Shown: positions 10,380 through 20,950, numbered from the stretch's first letter. The stretch: DNA of 64,000 nucleotides from Rhodococcus rhodnii NBRC 100604 (GCF_001894925.1 NZ_BCXD01000020.1:24738-88737), one strand, 5' to 3'. Program-made: numbers and translations. Notes: generated from the letters alone by a model not told the origin.

Positions 10380-13262
10380 ATGAGCAGCACCGACGAGGAA
10401 CGCGAGCGCACTGCGGAGCGCCGCGCCCCCCGCGTCTTCGACATCGACAACTGGAGTCTGCGCGCCAAGATCACGGCGGTGCTCGCGCTGCCGGTCACGG
10501 TCGCGATGGTCCTCGGTGGTCTTCGGGTCGCGACCGAACTCGAGAACGCCGTGCACTTCACGACGGCGGCGGAGCAGATCGCGGGCGTCCCCGATCTCGT
10601 CGCGCTCGAGGGCGCCATGGGCGCCATGGTCAGTGGTCACGTGTCCGGGACCGCCGAACCGCAGGAACGCAGCAACGTCGAAGGCCAACTCGACCGCGTC
10701 GCCGACTTCGCGGAGACCCCCGACCTGCCGGCGCAGACCGCCGAGGCGATCGAGGAGTCGGTCGCGCAGGGCCGCGCGATCCTCGATCTGCTCGACACGC
10801 CCGGCACCAGCACCGGGGCCGTCGCGGAACGGCAGACCGAGTTCGCCGAAGGCGTCATCGGCGAGGTCGACGACATCATTCGTGTCATCGACGATCCCGA
10901 GGTCATCGACAAGGGTGCCCTGCTCGGCACCGCATGGAACGCACAGCGGACGCTGTTCGACCAGTCGGTCGCGATGATCGAGATCCTCTTCGATCGCTCG
11001 ACTCCCATCAACGACGTTCTCGCGACGAGCGGCGCCGAACTCGCGTTGCTCGACAGCATGAGCCGGTACTACGCGGAGCAGCCGGACAAGCTCGAGCAGG
11101 TCGACGCGCTGCGTGCGGCAGTCGCAGAGCGTGGCCGCCTCATGGAACAGACGGTGCGGTCGTTCGCCACGAACCCGCAGGCACAGATGCCGGTCATCCC
11201 GCTGCGTGCCTCGCTGCTCGAGAGTCGCGACACGTATCGCGCGCTCGTGACGGATGCCGCCGTCGACATCTCGTCGAGCGTGCAGGCACGCGCCGACGAC
11301 ACGCGGGCGGCGGCGTTGCGCGACACCGCGATCGTCGTCGTGACGCTGCTGGCGGCACTGGTGCTCGCACTGATGGTGTCGCGGTCGCTCGTCGGCCCGA
11401 TCCGTCGGCTGCGCTACGGCGCGTTGCGGGCGGCCCGGCGTGATCTGCCCGAGGCCATCGAGCAGATCAGGTCGACGGACGATCCGCGCAAGGTCTCGTT
11501 CGATCCGGTCGAGGTGCACACCGACGAGGAGATCGGGCAGCTCGCCCGCGCCGTCGACGACATCCACGCGCAGGCGCTGCGGCTGGCGGGCGAGCAGGCG
11601 CACCTGCGGCTGCAGATCAACGACATGTTCGAGACGCTGGCCCGCCGCAGCAAGTCCCTCGTCGATCAGCAGCTCGGGCTCATCGAGAGCCTAGAGTTCG
11701 AGGAGAAGGATCCGCGGCGACTCGAAGCGCTCTTCAAGCTCGATCACCTCGCCGCGCGCATGCGTCGCAACGGCGAGAACCTGCTCGTCCTCGCCGGCAC
11801 CCGCACCCGCCGAACGCAGTCCGAGTCCATCTCGCTCGGCGACGTCCTGCGTGCCGCGATCTCGGAGGTCGAGGACTATCAGCGCGTCCAGATGGACGCG
11901 GTGCCCGACGGCGCACTCGCAGGGTCGGTCGCGACGGACGTCGTGCACATGCTCGCCGAACTCGTCGACAACGCGCTGCGGGCGTCGCCGCCGGACAGCG
12001 CCGTGACGTTCGGGTTCGCGCGTGCAGTCGACGGCGGTGTGCTGCTCGAGATCGCCGATCGCGGCATCGGTATCCCCACCGATCAGCTGCGTGCGATCAA
12101 CGAACGGCTCGCGTCGGGCGGCGAGATCGGTCCGGACACCGCGCGTCACATGGGACTGTTCGTCGTCAGCCGCCTCGCGGAGCGTCACGGCCTGACGGTG
12201 CGGATGCGCGCGACGTTCGACACCGCCCGCAACCCGGGCATCACCGTCTCGATCCACGTTCCGACGGGCGTGCTCGTGTCGAACCCGCCGCTCGGCGGCG
12301 CGCGTTCCGTCGAGCGCACCGGGCCGCAGCGGGCGGTCGCCGCGCCCGCGCGGCAGACGGAGCTTCCGCAGCGCAGCGCGGCGCCCGCCGCAACCGAGAC
12401 GACGCGCAGCGGGCTCCCGCGGCGCGCCCGTCGTGGCGACGTGGCGCCCGCACCGGCGCAGGCGCAGGATTCGGCTCCGACGCAGCAGTTCTCGACGTAT
12501 TCGCAGCAGCCTGCCCGGAGCGAGCAGCCCGCTCCCACCGAGCAGGCGGCACCGGCGGCGGTGCCCCGCAAGACCCTCTCGGGTCTGCCGAAGCGCACCC
12601 CCGGCGCGAGCGGCATCGCACCGGACGCCGTGCCCGCACCGCAGCAGTCCCGCCCGGAGCTGCAGGAACAGCCGAGCGAACCCGACCGGGTGAGCACCGG
12701 GGAGCTGCCCGTGACGCAGGGCTGGACGCTCCCCGGGGCGGAGGCCGAGCAGACACCGAAGGCCGAGCGCCCTGCGCCCGCGCCGCGTCACCGGTACCGG
12801 TCCGACACCGCCAAGACGGCGTCCTTCTTCGCACCGCGCAGTGGCGACGACGCTCCAGCGCCGGCGAGCCGGCCGGCGGACCGCTCCCAGCAGGTGACGC
12901 CGATCTTCGCGGAGATGTCGCGCTGGCTCAGCGATCCGGCCGAGACGGCCGAGCCCGATCCCGACTGGCAGTCGGCGGGCGACTCCGGATGGGCTGCGGC
13001 GGCGCGGGTCTCGGAGGCGTCCGCGCCGGTCGATCCGGAGATCGGGCTGCCGCGCCGTACGCCCGGCGATCGGCTGCTGCCCGGCAAGGTCGAGGACGCC
13101 GACACGGGGACGTTCCGTAAGGTCCGCGATCCCGATGCGATCCGCGCGAAACTCAGCAGGCACCAGCAGGGCGTCCGCGACGGGCGTGCCGCGCGTCGGC
13201 CGGCAGTGACCGGTTCGGCACCACACCTCCGGGCGACCGGACGAGGAGAGGGAGACCAATGA
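10380..13262 (+). CDS. Conservon sensor histidine kinase-like protein (CvnA)
   Basis: A 960-residue membrane kinase-like protein, first gene of a four-gene conservon. Transmembrane segments near residues 31-52 and 314-338 enclose an extracytoplasmic helical sensor domain, followed by a HAMP-like linker. A GHKL ATPase domain follows, with N-box [12 protein letters not shown] (about 525), DRGIGIP (about 560) and [15 protein letters not shown] long Pro/Ala/Gln-rich tail runs from about 640 to the end. No standard H-box dimerisation motif is evident, and conservons lack a classical response regulator. GGGGAG precedes ATG 10380. The end overlaps cvnB by four bases. Confidence 0.88.
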   Translation: MSSTDEERERTAERRAPRVFDIDNWSLRAKITAVLALPVTVAMVLGGLRVATELENAVHFTTAAEQIAGVPDLVALEGAMGAMVSGHVSGTAEPQERSNVEGQLDRVADFAETPDLPAQTAEAIEESVAQGRAILDLLDTPGTSTGAVAERQTEFAEGVIGEVDDIIRVIDDPEVIDKGALLGTAWNAQRTLFDQSVAMIEILFDRSTPINDVLATSGAELALLDSMSRYYAEQPDKLEQVDALRAAVAERGRLMEQTVRSFATNPQAQMPVIPLRASLLESRDTYRALVTDAAVDISSSVQARADDTRAAALRDTAIVVVTLLAALVLALMVSRSLVGPIRRLRYGALRAARRDLPEAIEQIRSTDDPRKVSFDPVEVHTDEEIGQLARAVDDIHAQALRLAGEQAHLRLQINDMFETLARRSKSLVDQQLGLIESLEFEEKDPRRLEALFKLDHLAARMRRNGENLLVLAGTRTRRTQSESISLGDVLRAAISEVEDYQRVQMDAVPDGALAGSVATDVVHMLAELVDNALRASPPDSAVTFGFARAVDGGVLLEIADRGIGIPTDQLRAINERLASGGEIGPDTARHMGLFVVSRLAERHGLTVRMRATFDTARNPGITVSIHVPTGVLVSNPPLGGARSVERTGPQRAVAAPARQTELPQRSAAPAATETTRSGLPRRARRGDVAPAPAQAQDSAPTQQFSTYSQQPARSEQPAPTEQAAPAAVPRKTLSGLPKRTPGASGIAPDAVPAPQQSRPELQEQPSEPDRVSTGELPVTQGWTLPGAEAEQTPKAERPAPAPRHRYRSDTAKTASFFAPRSGDDAPAPASRPADRSQQVTPIFAEMSRWLSDPAETAEPDPDWQSAGDSGWAAAARVSEASAPVDPEIGLPRRTPGDRLLPGKVEDADTGTFRKVRDPDAIRAKLSRHQQGVRDGRAARRPAVTGSAPHLRATGRGEGDQ

Positions 13263-13672
13263 CCAGCCCGATCGGTTCCGATACGGCCCGGCCACTCGAT
13301 TGGCTGGTGTCGAACTTCGCCGACGACGTCGCCGGCGTCTCGCACGCCGTGCTCGTCTCGGCCGACGGCCTGCTCATGGCAGCGAGCCGCCATCTGCCGA
13401 TCGACCGCGCCGAGCAGCTCGCCGCCGTGACGTCCGGGCTCGCGAGCCTGTCGGCGGGCGTCGCGCGTCTCTTCGACGGCGGCGGCGTGCTGCAGTCCGT
13501 CGTCGAGATGCAGAACGGCTACCTGCTGCTCATGAGCGTCGGCGACGGCTCGTATCTCGCGACGCTGACCGACGCCGAGTGCGACATCGGGCAGGTCGGG
13601 TACGAGATGGCCCTGCTCGTCGATCGAGTCGGGACCACCGTGCAGGCGACGGCGCGCGTCCCGCGCGGCTGA
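13259..13672 (+). CDS. Roadblock/LC7-domain protein (CvnB)
   Basis: A 137-residue cytoplasmic roadblock/LC7 protein with [34 protein letters not shown] and [18 protein letters not shown]. The family acts as a GTPase-activating or scaffolding partner of Ras-like GTPases, here most likely the CvnD homologue three genes into the operon. The start overlaps the kinase stop as ATGA, and the stop overlaps the next ATG by one base, so all four proteins are probably made in fixed ratio. Confidence 0.92.
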   Translation: MTSPIGSDTARPLDWLVSNFADDVAGVSHAVLVSADGLLMAASRHLPIDRAEQLAAVTSGLASLSAGVARLFDGGGVLQSVVEMQNGYLLLMSVGDGSYLATLTDAECDIGQVGYEMALLVDRVGTTVQATARVPRG

Positions 13673-14091
13673 TGAACGACCGGAACGAGGAGCGCGGCGA
13701 CGCGATGGGCCGCGGCTACCGCGCCTCCGAGCACGGGGGCGCGACGGAGTCGCCGTCGATCGTCCGCCCGTACATGCTCACGTCCGGCCGCACTCGGCCC
13801 GCGGTCGAACTGGCGCTCGAGGCTCTGATCCGGGCGCTCCCGGACTCGAACGAACGAGCGTGGCAGCTCGGCGAACTCGACGCCGCGATCGTCGAGCTGT
13901 GCCGGCAGTCGCCGTCGGTCGCCGAGATCGCCGCGCGTCTGGGCCTGCCGCTCGGCGTCGCCCGCGTGCTCGTCGCGGATCTCGTCGAAGCCGGTCATCT
14001 CCAGATCCTGGCCACCCTGCGTGAGGATTCGTCCGAATCCGAGCGCCGCGAACTCATCGAAAGGGTCCTCAGTGGACTACGGGATATCTGA
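13672..14091 (+). CDS. DUF742 winged-helix-like protein (CvnC)
   Basis: A 139-residue DUF742 protein with the family signature RPYMLTSGRTRP and a helix-turn-helix-like core (SPSVAEIAARLGLPLGVARVLVADLVEAGHL). It starts at ATG 13672, overlapping the cvnB stop by one base. A second ATG at 13705 with the conserved part intact is possible. DUF742 proteins are found in conservons and partner the roadblock protein and GTPase in membrane-associated signalling. Whether it binds DNA is not established. Confidence 0.9.
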   Translation: MNDRNEERGDAMGRGYRASEHGGATESPSIVRPYMLTSGRTRPAVELALEALIRALPDSNERAWQLGELDAAIVELCRQSPSVAEIAARLGLPLGVARVLVADLVEAGHLQILATLREDSSESERRELIERVLSGLRDI

Positions 14092-14695
14092 CAGGGCGTA
14101 CGGGACGCCCGGCCCCGCGTACGACGCCGGGGAGTCCGATCGGGTCACCTCCGCGAAGATCGTGGTCGCGGGCGGTTTCGGTGTGGGCAAGACGACGCTC
14201 GTCGGCGCCGTCTCGGAGATCGTTCCGCTCAAGACCGAGGCGCTCGTGACCGATGCCAGCGAGAGCGTCGATTCGCTCGCGGGCCTTCCGCAGAAGTCGA
14301 CCACGACCGTCGCGATGGACTTCGGCCGCATCAGCCTCGCGGACGATCTGGTGCTGTATCTCTTCGGAACCCCAGGCCAGCACCGGTTCTGGTTCATGTG
14401 GGACGACCTCATCCGCGGTGCGATCGGTGCGATCGTCCTCATCGACACGCGGCGGCTCGACGAGTCGTTCGCGGCGGTCGACTTCTTCGAGGCGCGCGGG
14501 CTGCCGTTCATCGTCGCGATCAACCAGTTCGACGACGCGCCGCGGTATCCGTTCGAGGACATCCGCGACGCGCTCGCCGTGCCGGGGGACGTGCCGATCA
14601 TCTCGGTCGACGCGCGCGATCGCGAATCCGCCAAGCGTGCGCTCGTCGAGGTGACGCAGTACGCGCTGCGCAAGCTGCATTCGGTCGCACGCTGA
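14072..14695 (+). CDS. Conservon small GTPase/ATP-binding protein (CvnD)
   Basis: A 207-residue Ras-like GTPase of the conservon. Visible motifs are the P-loop GGFGVGKTT, the switch-II region LFGTPGQHRFWFMW and a G4-like NQFD. GTG 14072 (beginning VDYGISDRAYG) lies inside the end of the DUF742 gene, 20 bases before its stop. A longer reading frame from 14021 would overlap that gene by 71 bases and is less likely. The gene closes the conservon; nucleotide state is presumably set by the roadblock partner and read out by unknown effectors. Confidence 0.9.
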   Translation: MDYGISDRAYGTPGPAYDAGESDRVTSAKIVVAGGFGVGKTTLVGAVSEIVPLKTEALVTDASESVDSLAGLPQKSTTTVAMDFGRISLADDLVLYLFGTPGQHRFWFMWDDLIRGAIGAIVLIDTRRLDESFAAVDFFEARGLPFIVAINQFDDAPRYPFEDIRDALAVPGDVPIISVDARDRESAKRALVEVTQYALRKLHSVAR

Positions 14696-14755
14696 CCCTC
14701 CGGCCGCGCCCGAGCGGGTCCGGCCGGTACCGACACACGAACGACGAACAGGGCT

Positions 14756-15574
14756 ATGAACGCTGACATCCAACAGTTCTCGATGGGCACGTGGGTCGCG
14801 ATCCTCGCGGCCGCGACGTCCTTCGTGGGCGTCTTCGTGGCGATCGCGTCGACGCGCACGGCCGGCGCCGCACGCGGTGATCGCGCGCGTACCGGCTGGG
14901 TCGGGTGGGCGGCGTTCGCCTTCGCCGTCCTCGGAGCGTGGGTACCGCAATTGCTCGTCGCGGCGGGCTTGGGTCTGTCGTCCGGTGACGTGGACGTCTC
15001 GACGCGGATCCGCTTCGATCTCACGTGGCTCGTGATCTCGCTGGTCGTCGTCTTCGTCCTGTCGGCGGCAGCGTTCTTCGTCCTCGCCTCGCCGCGTCGT
15101 TCGTGGCAGGCGACCGGTGCGCTCGCCGCGGCACTGCTGTGGGTGGGTCTCGTCGGCGGGAATCTCGCGTTCGTCCGGTCGCTCGTGCTGCAGGGGACGC
15201 ATTCGCTCGATCCGCTGTACGTGGGGGTGTCCGCCGCGGTCGCTCTCGTGGTCGCGGTGGGTGTCGTCGCGACGGTGCTCCGGCTCGGCACGCGGACGCT
15301 GCGGCTCGTCGCGTCGCTGCCGATCGCCGCCCTCGTCGTGGTGATCTACTGGGCCGGGTTCGAAGGCGTATCCGTCTCGCCGGATCCGCAGTTCGCGCCG
15401 CCGAGCGGTGTCGAGATCTTCTCGGCGCTGCTTCCCGCGTTCCTGCTGGGCATGCTGGTCGTGACCATTCCGATCGCCGCGCTGCTCATGGCTCCCGACC
15501 GCGTGTCGGCCGCGCTCGAGCGTGAAGCCGACCTGCTGGCAGAGGAGTCGAACGAGGCGTTCACGCTGAACTGA
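14756..15574 (+). CDS. Membrane protein with degenerate MHYT-like fold
   Basis: A 272-residue integral membrane protein with about seven hydrophobic segments. The opening QFSMGTWVAILAAATSFVG, the spacing of helices and the middle GTHSLDPLYVGVSAAVALV follow the layout of bacterial MHYT sensor domains. However, the three Met-His motifs that give the family its name are replaced by WVPQLLV, GGNLAFV and VIYWAGF. If the relationship is right, the copper or gas-binding histidines have been lost. It lies 60 bases after the conservon on the same strand and may be its membrane partner. A cytoplasmic acidic tail ends the protein. Function is unknown. Confidence 0.65.
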   Translation: MNADIQQFSMGTWVAILAAATSFVGVFVAIASTRTAGAARGDRARTGWVGWAAFAFAVLGAWVPQLLVAAGLGLSSGDVDVSTRIRFDLTWLVISLVVVFVLSAAAFFVLASPRRSWQATGALAAALLWVGLVGGNLAFVRSLVLQGTHSLDPLYVGVSAAVALVVAVGVVATVLRLGTRTLRLVASLPIAALVVVIYWAGFEGVSVSPDPQFAPPSGVEIFSALLPAFLLGMLVVTIPIAALLMAPDRVSAALEREADLLAEESNEAFTLN

Positions 15575-15629
15575 GCACGTCGGATTCCCGTCGGGCGTGT
15601 GTCCGTGCAGGCGACACCTGACCTGCACA

Positions 15630-15635
15630 TATAGA
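15630..15635 (+). promoter_or_regulatory. Putative -10 element of gyrA
   Basis: TATAGA lies 110 bases upstream of gyrA in the 170-base spacer after the membrane protein gene. A -35 at 17 bases upstream is weak. Confidence 0.4.
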
Positions 15636-15744
15636 CTCGAGTGGTTGCGCGAGCACCACCGGAAGCGAGTCCTTCCTCCGACCAGGGTGCGCACCGCAGC
15701 CGTTCGCCGACGCCCGCGACAGTGGGCGGGAGAAGAAGGAGCTC

Positions 15745-18255
15745 ATGACTGACACCACGTTGCCGCCGGAAGGACCGGGCGACCGGGTCGAGCCCGTAGA
15801 CATTCAGCAGGAGATGCAGAACAGCTACATCGATTACGCGATGAGCGTGATCGTGGGGCGTGCGCTGCCGGATGTGCGCGACGGGCTCAAGCCCGTGCAC
15901 CGCCGTGTCCTCTACGCGATGTTCGACAGCGGTTTCTTCCCGAACCGCGGGTACGTGAAGTCGGCGCGTTCGGTCGCCGAGACGATGGGCAACTATCACC
16001 CGCACGGCGACTCGTCGATCTACGACACGCTCGTGCGTCTCGCGCAGCCGTGGTCGATGCGCTACCCGCTCGTCGACGGTCAGGGCAACTTCGGTTCGCG
16101 TGGCAACGACGGCCCCGCCGCGATGCGCTACACCGAGGCGCGGCTGACTCCGCTCGCGATGGAGATGCTCCGCGAGATCGACGAGGAGACCGTCGATTTC
16201 CAGCCGAACTACGACGGCCGAACACAAGAACCTGTGGTTCTCCCCAGCCGTATCCCCAACCTGTTGATCAACGGGTCGGGTGGCATCGCGGTCGGCATGG
16301 CGACGAACATTCCGCCGCACAACCTCAACGAGGTCGCCGACGCCGTCTACTGGGCGCTCGACAACTACGAGGCCGACGAGGAGACGACGCTCGAGGCGTG
16401 CATGGAACGCGTCAAGGGACCGGACTTCCCGACGCACGGCCTCATCGTCGGCACGCAGGGCATCCAGGACGCGTACCGCACGGGTCGCGGCTCGGTCCGC
16501 ATGCGCGGCGTCGTCGAGATCGAGGAGGACGGCCGCGGGCGTACCACGATCGTCATCACCGAGCTGCCGTACCAGGTCAACCCGGACAACCTCATCCAGT
16601 CGATCGCCGAGCAGGTTCGCGACGGCAAGATCGCCGGCATCTCGGACATCCACGACGAGTCGTCCGACCGCGCGGGCATGCGCATCGTCGTCACGGTCAA
16701 GCGCGACGCCGTCGCGAAGGTCGTCCTCAACAACCTCTACAAGCACACGCAGCTGCAGACGAGCTTCGGTGCCAACATGCTCTCGATCGTCGACGGCGTG
16801 CCGCGCACGCTGCGCCTCGATCAGATGATCCGGCTCTACGTCGACCACCAGATCGAGGTCGTCCGCAGGCGCACCGAGTACCGGCTGCGCAAGGCCGAGG
16901 AGCGCGCCCACATCCTGCGCGGACTCGTCAAGGCACTGGACATGCTCGACGAGGTCATCGCCCTGATCCGTCGCTCGCCCGACACCGAGAACGCCCGCAA
17001 CGGGCTCATCGAGCTGCTCGACATCGACGAGATCCAGGCGACCGCGATCCTCGACATGCAGCTGCGTCGCCTGTCGGCGCTCGAGCGGCAGAAGATCATC
17101 GATCAGCTGGCCGAGATCGAAGAGCAGATCGCCGACTACCGCGACATCCTCGCCAAGCCCGAGCGGCAGCGGCTCATCGTCCGCGAGGAGCTCGCCGAGA
17201 TCGTCGAGAAGTTCGGCGACGACCGCCGCACCAAGCTCGTGGCCGCCGACGGCGACGTCGCCGACGAGGATCTCATCGCGCGCGAGGACGTCGTCGTCAC
17301 GATCACGGAGACCGGCTACGCGAAGCGCACCCGCACCGACCTGTACCGCTCGCAGAAGCGTGGCGGCAAGGGCGTCAAGGGTGCGGACCTCAAGCAGGAC
17401 GACATCGTCAAGCACTTCTTCGTGACGTCCACGCACGACTGGCTGCTGTTCTTCACGACGAAGGGCCGCGTCTACCGCGCGAAGGCGTACGAGCTGCCCG
17501 AGGCGAACCGCACGGCGCGCGGCCAGCACGTCGCGAATCTCCTGGCGTTCCAGCCCGACGAGCGCATCCAGGGCGTCATCCGCATCAAGTCGTACGAGGA
17601 CGCGCCGTATCTCGTGCTGGCGACGCGTGGCGGCCTCGTCAAGAAGAGCAGGCTCAGCGACTTCGATTCGAACCGCTCGGGTGGCATCGTCGCGATCAAC
17701 CTGCGCGGCGAGGACGAACTGGTCGGCGCGGTGCTGTGCTCGTCCGAGGACGACCTGCTGCTCGTGTCCGCGAAGGGGCAGTCGATCCGGTTCCACGCGA
17801 CCGACGACGTGCTGCGTCCGATGGGCCGTGCCACCTCGGGTGTGCAGGGCATGCGGTTCAACGAGAGCGACGTGCTGCTCTCGCTCAACGTCGTCAAGGA
17901 CGGCGTGGGCAAGTACCTGCTGGTCGCGACGTCGGGTGGCTACGCCAAGCGCACGCCGATCGAGGACTACACACCGCAGGGTCGTGGCGGAAAGGGCGTA
18001 CTCACCATCCAGTACGACCCGAAACGTGGCACGCTGGTCGGTGCCTTGATGGTCGACGACGACGACGAGCTGTACGCCATCACGACCAACGGCGGTGTGA
18101 TCCGCACGCCCGCGAAGCAGGTCCGCAAGGCCGGTCGCCAGACGAAGGGGGTTCGTTTGATGAACCTCGGTGACGGCACCAACCTGCTGGCGATCGCGTA
18201 CAACGCCGACGAGCCCGAGCCCGAGACCGCAGAGGGAACGAAGGAGTCCAAGTGA
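15745..18255 (+). CDS. gyrA: DNA gyrase subunit A
   Basis: The DNA-breaking and rejoining subunit of gyrase, 836 residues. The catalytic tyrosine is in [10 protein letters not shown] (Tyr129). The C-terminal half has the beta-pinwheel repeats, including a GyrA-box-like segment [10 protein letters not shown]. In the quinolone-determining region [12 protein letters not shown], residue 90 is serine, where Mycobacterium tuberculosis has alanine; serine is the ordinary, quinolone-sensitive residue of most bacteria. AAGGAG precedes ATG 15745. The stop overlaps the GTG start of the DUF3566 gene, as in related genomes. Confidence 0.97.
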   Translation: MTDTTLPPEGPGDRVEPVDIQQEMQNSYIDYAMSVIVGRALPDVRDGLKPVHRRVLYAMFDSGFFPNRGYVKSARSVAETMGNYHPHGDSSIYDTLVRLAQPWSMRYPLVDGQGNFGSRGNDGPAAMRYTEARLTPLAMEMLREIDEETVDFQPNYDGRTQEPVVLPSRIPNLLINGSGGIAVGMATNIPPHNLNEVADAVYWALDNYEADEETTLEACMERVKGPDFPTHGLIVGTQGIQDAYRTGRGSVRMRGVVEIEEDGRGRTTIVITELPYQVNPDNLIQSIAEQVRDGKIAGISDIHDESSDRAGMRIVVTVKRDAVAKVVLNNLYKHTQLQTSFGANMLSIVDGVPRTLRLDQMIRLYVDHQIEVVRRRTEYRLRKAEERAHILRGLVKALDMLDEVIALIRRSPDTENARNGLIELLDIDEIQATAILDMQLRRLSALERQKIIDQLAEIEEQIADYRDILAKPERQRLIVREELAEIVEKFGDDRRTKLVAADGDVADEDLIAREDVVVTITETGYAKRTRTDLYRSQKRGGKGVKGADLKQDDIVKHFFVTSTHDWLLFFTTKGRVYRAKAYELPEANRTARGQHVANLLAFQPDERIQGVIRIKSYEDAPYLVLATRGGLVKKSRLSDFDSNRSGGIVAINLRGEDELVGAVLCSSEDDLLLVSAKGQSIRFHATDDVLRPMGRATSGVQGMRFNESDVLLSLNVVKDGVGKYLLVATSGGYAKRTPIEDYTPQGRGGKGVLTIQYDPKRGTLVGALMVDDDDELYAITTNGGVIRTPAKQVRKAGRQTKGVRLMNLGDGTNLLAIAYNADEPEPETAEGTKESK

Positions 18256-19571
18256 GCACTCCCCACCAGCCGGGTAGCGACCAGCGTGAAGACGATCGCT
18301 CGGGCAACGGTGCGGCCGGGCAGCCGCCGAAGGGACAGGACTCCCCGAAGGGCGGGGCCGGAGTGACGGGGCAGGGGTCCGGTGCAGCCGGTGCCCAGAA
18401 GCCCGGAGCTCCGAAGTCCGACGCGGCAAAGCAGGACGCCGCGACGAGCGACTCTCCGAGGGCCGACGCCCCGAAGGCCGCATCCCCGAAGGGTGAGGCA
18501 CCGAAGGGTGACACGCCCAAGGGGGATGCGCCGAAGGGTGATGCCGGGAAGCCGGCGTCGCCCGCACCCGCGGCACCGAAAGGTGACGTGGCGAAGGCTC
18601 CGGCTGCTGGTGCCGTGAACGGCGATCAGCGCAAGCCGCAGCAGCGTGATCCGCAGCATCAGGGGCCGTCCAAGGGTTCGGCGGGTCGTCCGATTCCGCC
18701 GCAGCACAAGCCCGCTGCAGCGTCCGGCCAGGCGGCTCAGCAGGGCAAGCCGGGTCAGGGTGGTCAGCAGGCGAAGCCGGTGCGTGGTCAGCAGGAGCCG
18801 CCGTGGCAGCGCGGCGTCCAGCGGGAGCCGCAGACCAACGTCCGCCGTGATGCGCCGCAGCAGAACCGCCCCGCGGGGTCGCCGCCGGCCGGCGGACCCA
18901 AGACCGGTGCCACGCCGGCTGCGTCGGGGGCACCCGCGAGTGGCAAGCCCGCCGAGAAGGGTCCGCAGTCGGGTCGTCCCGTCGTGACGGGGACGGCCGC
19001 GCCCGGTGCGCCGCGGCCCGCGGATCGCGAGGCGGCGAAGGCGAAGCAGGCGGGGATCGACGGCCCGACCCGCCACATCCAGCGCAACACGTTGCCGAAG
19101 GACATGCCGGATCTCTCGGAGGCGAAGCATCCGACGCCGCAGGAGGAGCCGCAGGCGGCGGAGAAGAAGAAGCCGTACACGCCGCAGGCGACTCCGCAGC
19201 GGGTCGCCGAGGGCGAGGCGCTGCGCGCCACCGTCCAGATCCGCCGGGTCGATCCGTGGACGACGCTCAAGGTGTCGTCGGTGCTGTCGGTGTCGCTGTT
19301 CCTCGTGTGGATGGTCGCCGTCGGTCTGCTCTATCTCGTCCTCGACGGGATGGGTGTGTGGGACCGGCTGAACGGCGCGTTCACCGACCTCGTGTCCGAG
19401 ACGGGAGCCGAGGGCCTGATCTCGGCGGGGCAGGTGTTCGGGTACTCGGCGATCGTCGGCCTCGTGAACATGGTGCTGTTCACGGCGCTCGCGACGGTCG
19501 GGGCGTTCATCTACAACATGGTCGCCGACCTCGTCGGCGGGCTCGAAGTCACACTCGCAGATCGCGACTGA
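18252..19571 (+). CDS. DUF3566 membrane protein with repetitive N-terminus
   Basis: A 439-residue protein whose first 300 or so residues are low-complexity, rich in Ala, Pro, Lys, Gly and Gln, with repeated APKGD-type units around residues 75-105. The conserved C-terminal DUF3566 domain has two transmembrane helices ([20 protein letters not shown] and [20 protein letters not shown]). DUF3566 genes sit directly after gyrA throughout the order. The long disordered cytoplasmic arm is longer than in many relatives. Function is not firmly known; location and topology suggest a cell-envelope or division role. Confidence 0.88.
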   Translation: MSTPHQPGSDQREDDRSGNGAAGQPPKGQDSPKGGAGVTGQGSGAAGAQKPGAPKSDAAKQDAATSDSPRADAPKAASPKGEAPKGDTPKGDAPKGDAGKPASPAPAAPKGDVAKAPAAGAVNGDQRKPQQRDPQHQGPSKGSAGRPIPPQHKPAAASGQAAQQGKPGQGGQQAKPVRGQQEPPWQRGVQREPQTNVRRDAPQQNRPAGSPPAGGPKTGATPAASGAPASGKPAEKGPQSGRPVVTGTAAPGAPRPADREAAKAKQAGIDGPTRHIQRNTLPKDMPDLSEAKHPTPQEEPQAAEKKKPYTPQATPQRVAEGEALRATVQIRRVDPWTTLKVSSVLSVSLFLVWMVAVGLLYLVLDGMGVWDRLNGAFTDLVSETGAEGLISAGQVFGYSAIVGLVNMVLFTALATVGAFIYNMVADLVGGLEVTLADRD

Positions 19572-19681
19572 ACTGGGGAGATGCGTACCGCCCGGACCCG
19601 TTTTGGTGTGCGCGGGGCCGGTGCGGTAACCTTCATTCTCGGTTCGAGCGAAACCTCGTGAGGTTGCGTGTGAGCCATCCA

Positions 19682-19755
19682 GGGCCTATAGCTCAGGCGG
19701 TTAGAGCGCTTCGCTGATAACGAAGAGGTCGGAGGTTCAAGTCCTCCTAGGCCCA
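19682..19755 (+). tRNA. tRNA-Ile (GAT)
   Basis: A 74-base cloverleaf. Acceptor arm GGGCCTA pairs with TAGGCCC, the D-arm is GCTCAGGCGGTTAGAGC, the anticodon loop is CTGATAA and the T-arm holds GGTTCAAGTCC. The 3' CCA is not encoded. This is the conserved tRNA after gyrA. Confidence 0.97.
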
Positions 19756-19785
19756 CTCCTGGTGTCGACGAGAGGCATCCCGACG

Positions 19786-19881
19786 ATGCGAAAAGCACTG
19801 CTCATCATCGGTGCGGGTATCGTCGCGGGGCTGATCGTCACCACGCTGACATCGCGCAGCGAGGTCTGGCACAAGGCCTGA
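19786..19881 (+). CDS. Small DLW-39-family-like peptide
   Basis: A 31-residue frame between the two tRNAs: a basic start (MRKALL), a hydrophobic stretch (IIGAGIVAGLIVTTLT) and a short polar tail ending SEVWHKA. Position between tRNA-Ile and tRNA-Ala, a membrane-inserting N-terminus and a D/E-x-W motif match the small DLW-39 proteins of actinobacteria, though this one is shorter than I remember for the family. The ribosome-binding site (GAGAGG) is weak. Function is unknown. Confidence 0.6.
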   Translation: MRKALLIIGAGIVAGLIVTTLTSRSEVWHKA

Positions 19882-19903
19882 GTCCGCTCGGGTAGCAGGA
19901 AAC

Positions 19904-19976
19904 GGGGCCTTAGCTCAGTTGGTAGAGCGCTGCCTTTGCAAGGCAGATGTCAGGAGTTCGAATCTCCTAGGCTCCA
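19904..19976 (+). tRNA. tRNA-Ala (TGC)
   Basis: A 73-base cloverleaf. Acceptor arm GGGGCCT pairs with AGGCTCC (one G-T pair), the D-arm is GCTCAGTTGGTAGAGC, the anticodon loop is TTTGCAA and the T-arm holds GAGTTCGAATCTC. CCA is not encoded. Confidence 0.97.
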
Positions 19977-20021
19977 CAATCACATTTCATACGCACACGA
20001 CCTACGAGTCGTGTTCACGAC

Positions 20022-20050
20022 GAGGGTGCCCCCACTGCGGAGGCACCCTT
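20022..20050 (+). terminator. Hairpin after tRNA-Ala
   Basis: GAGGGTGCC (20022-20030) pairs with GGCACCCTT (20042-20050) around an 11-base loop, 46 bases beyond the tRNA. There is no long T-tract, so termination strength is uncertain. Confidence 0.5.
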
Positions 20051-20113
20051 CGTGCATTCCGGGGTACGCCAACGGCCTGGACTGCGATTCGCCGTGAGTT
20101 CGCGGCGAGCGTG

Positions 20114-20142
20114 TTGACTGTGTTCACATCCGCCCGTAACTT
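20114..20142 (+). promoter_or_regulatory. Promoter of the DJ-1/PfpI gene
   Basis: TTGACT (20114-20119), 17-base spacer, TAACTT (20137-20142). This predicts a leader of about 90 bases before ATG 20237. Confidence 0.6.
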
Positions 20143-20236
20143 CGAGTTCGCGGTGCGCACATGGTCCCGGATCGCAGTCCCTGCACCAGGACGCACGGGG
20201 CAACGAGCTCGGCCGCTACCGGAACGAGGACGTGCC

Positions 20237-20950
20237 ATGACATCCGTGCTGATGGTGCTCTCGGCAGCACGCCACTGGACGCTGAAAGACGGCACTCGGC
20301 ACCCGACGGGGGTGTGGGCCGAGGAGTTCGCGGTCCCATATCAGCTGTTCGTCGACGCGGGGTTCGAGGTCACGGTCGCGACGCCCGAGGGCGAGCAGTC
20401 CGTCATCGACGAGCTCAGCCTGGGTATCTCCGGTGGCCTGCCCCCGAAGACGAAGCGGATCGCCGCCGAGATCGAGCGTCTGCAGCCGGTGCTGGACCAT
20501 CCTGCGGATCTGGCCGACATGAACCCCGACGACTTCGACCTGGTCTTCTACTCGGGCGGCCACGGGCCGATGGAGGACCTGGCCGTCGATCCGGTCTCGG
20601 GGGCACTGCTCACCGAACGCTTGAAGTCCGGGAAACCGCTCGCCTTGCTCTGCCACGCGCCTGCCGCCGCATTGGCGGCGAAGAACCCCGACGGCAGCTG
20701 GCCGTTCGCCGGCTACCGGATGACCGGGTTGTCCAACCGCGAGGAGCGTCTCAACAGATTCGCCTGGAAAGCCCGGTGGCTGCTGGAGGACCGGTTGAAC
20801 GAGGCCGGGGCCGACTACTCCAAGGGGTTCCCGTTGCGCCCGCACATCGTGCACGACCGCAACCTGTACACCGGCGAGAACCCGCAGTCGTCGGAGAAGC
20901 TCGCCCGACAGCTCATCGCCGATCTGCAGAGCTCGCCGAGCGCTCACTGA
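20237..20950 (+). CDS. DJ-1/PfpI-family protein (Hsp31-like)
   Basis: A 237-residue protein with the type-1 glutamine amidotransferase-like fold. YSGGHGPMEDL and the nucleophile elbow LLCHAPAAAL (reactive cysteine) match the Hsp31/class III glyoxalase branch of the DJ-1/PfpI superfamily, which remove methylglyoxal or act as chaperones. A catalytic glutamate is likely in AVPYQLFVDAGFEV or the preceding GVWAEEFA. It is a monocistronic gene with its own promoter. A second, shorter PfpI protein lies at 29762-30316. Exact activity is an inference from the family. Confidence 0.85.
   Translation: MTSVLMVLSAARHWTLKDGTRHPTGVWAEEFAVPYQLFVDAGFEVTVATPEGEQSVIDELSLGISGGLPPKTKRIAAEIERLQPVLDHPADLADMNPDDFDLVFYSGGHGPMEDLAVDPVSGALLTERLKSGKPLALLCHAPAAALAAKNPDGSWPFAGYRMTGLSNREERLNRFAWKARWLLEDRLNEAGADYSKGFPLRPHIVHDRNLYTGENPQSSEKLARQLIADLQSSPSAH

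Noticed and set aside
14021..14071. Earlier start for the conservon GTPase
   Set aside because: It would overlap the DUF742 gene by 71 bases and the added residues are not like the family.
15346..18933. 1195-codon open frame antisense to gyrA
   Set aside because: Long antisense frames are expected opposite high-G+C genes; it covers gyrA and part of DUF3566 and has no motifs.
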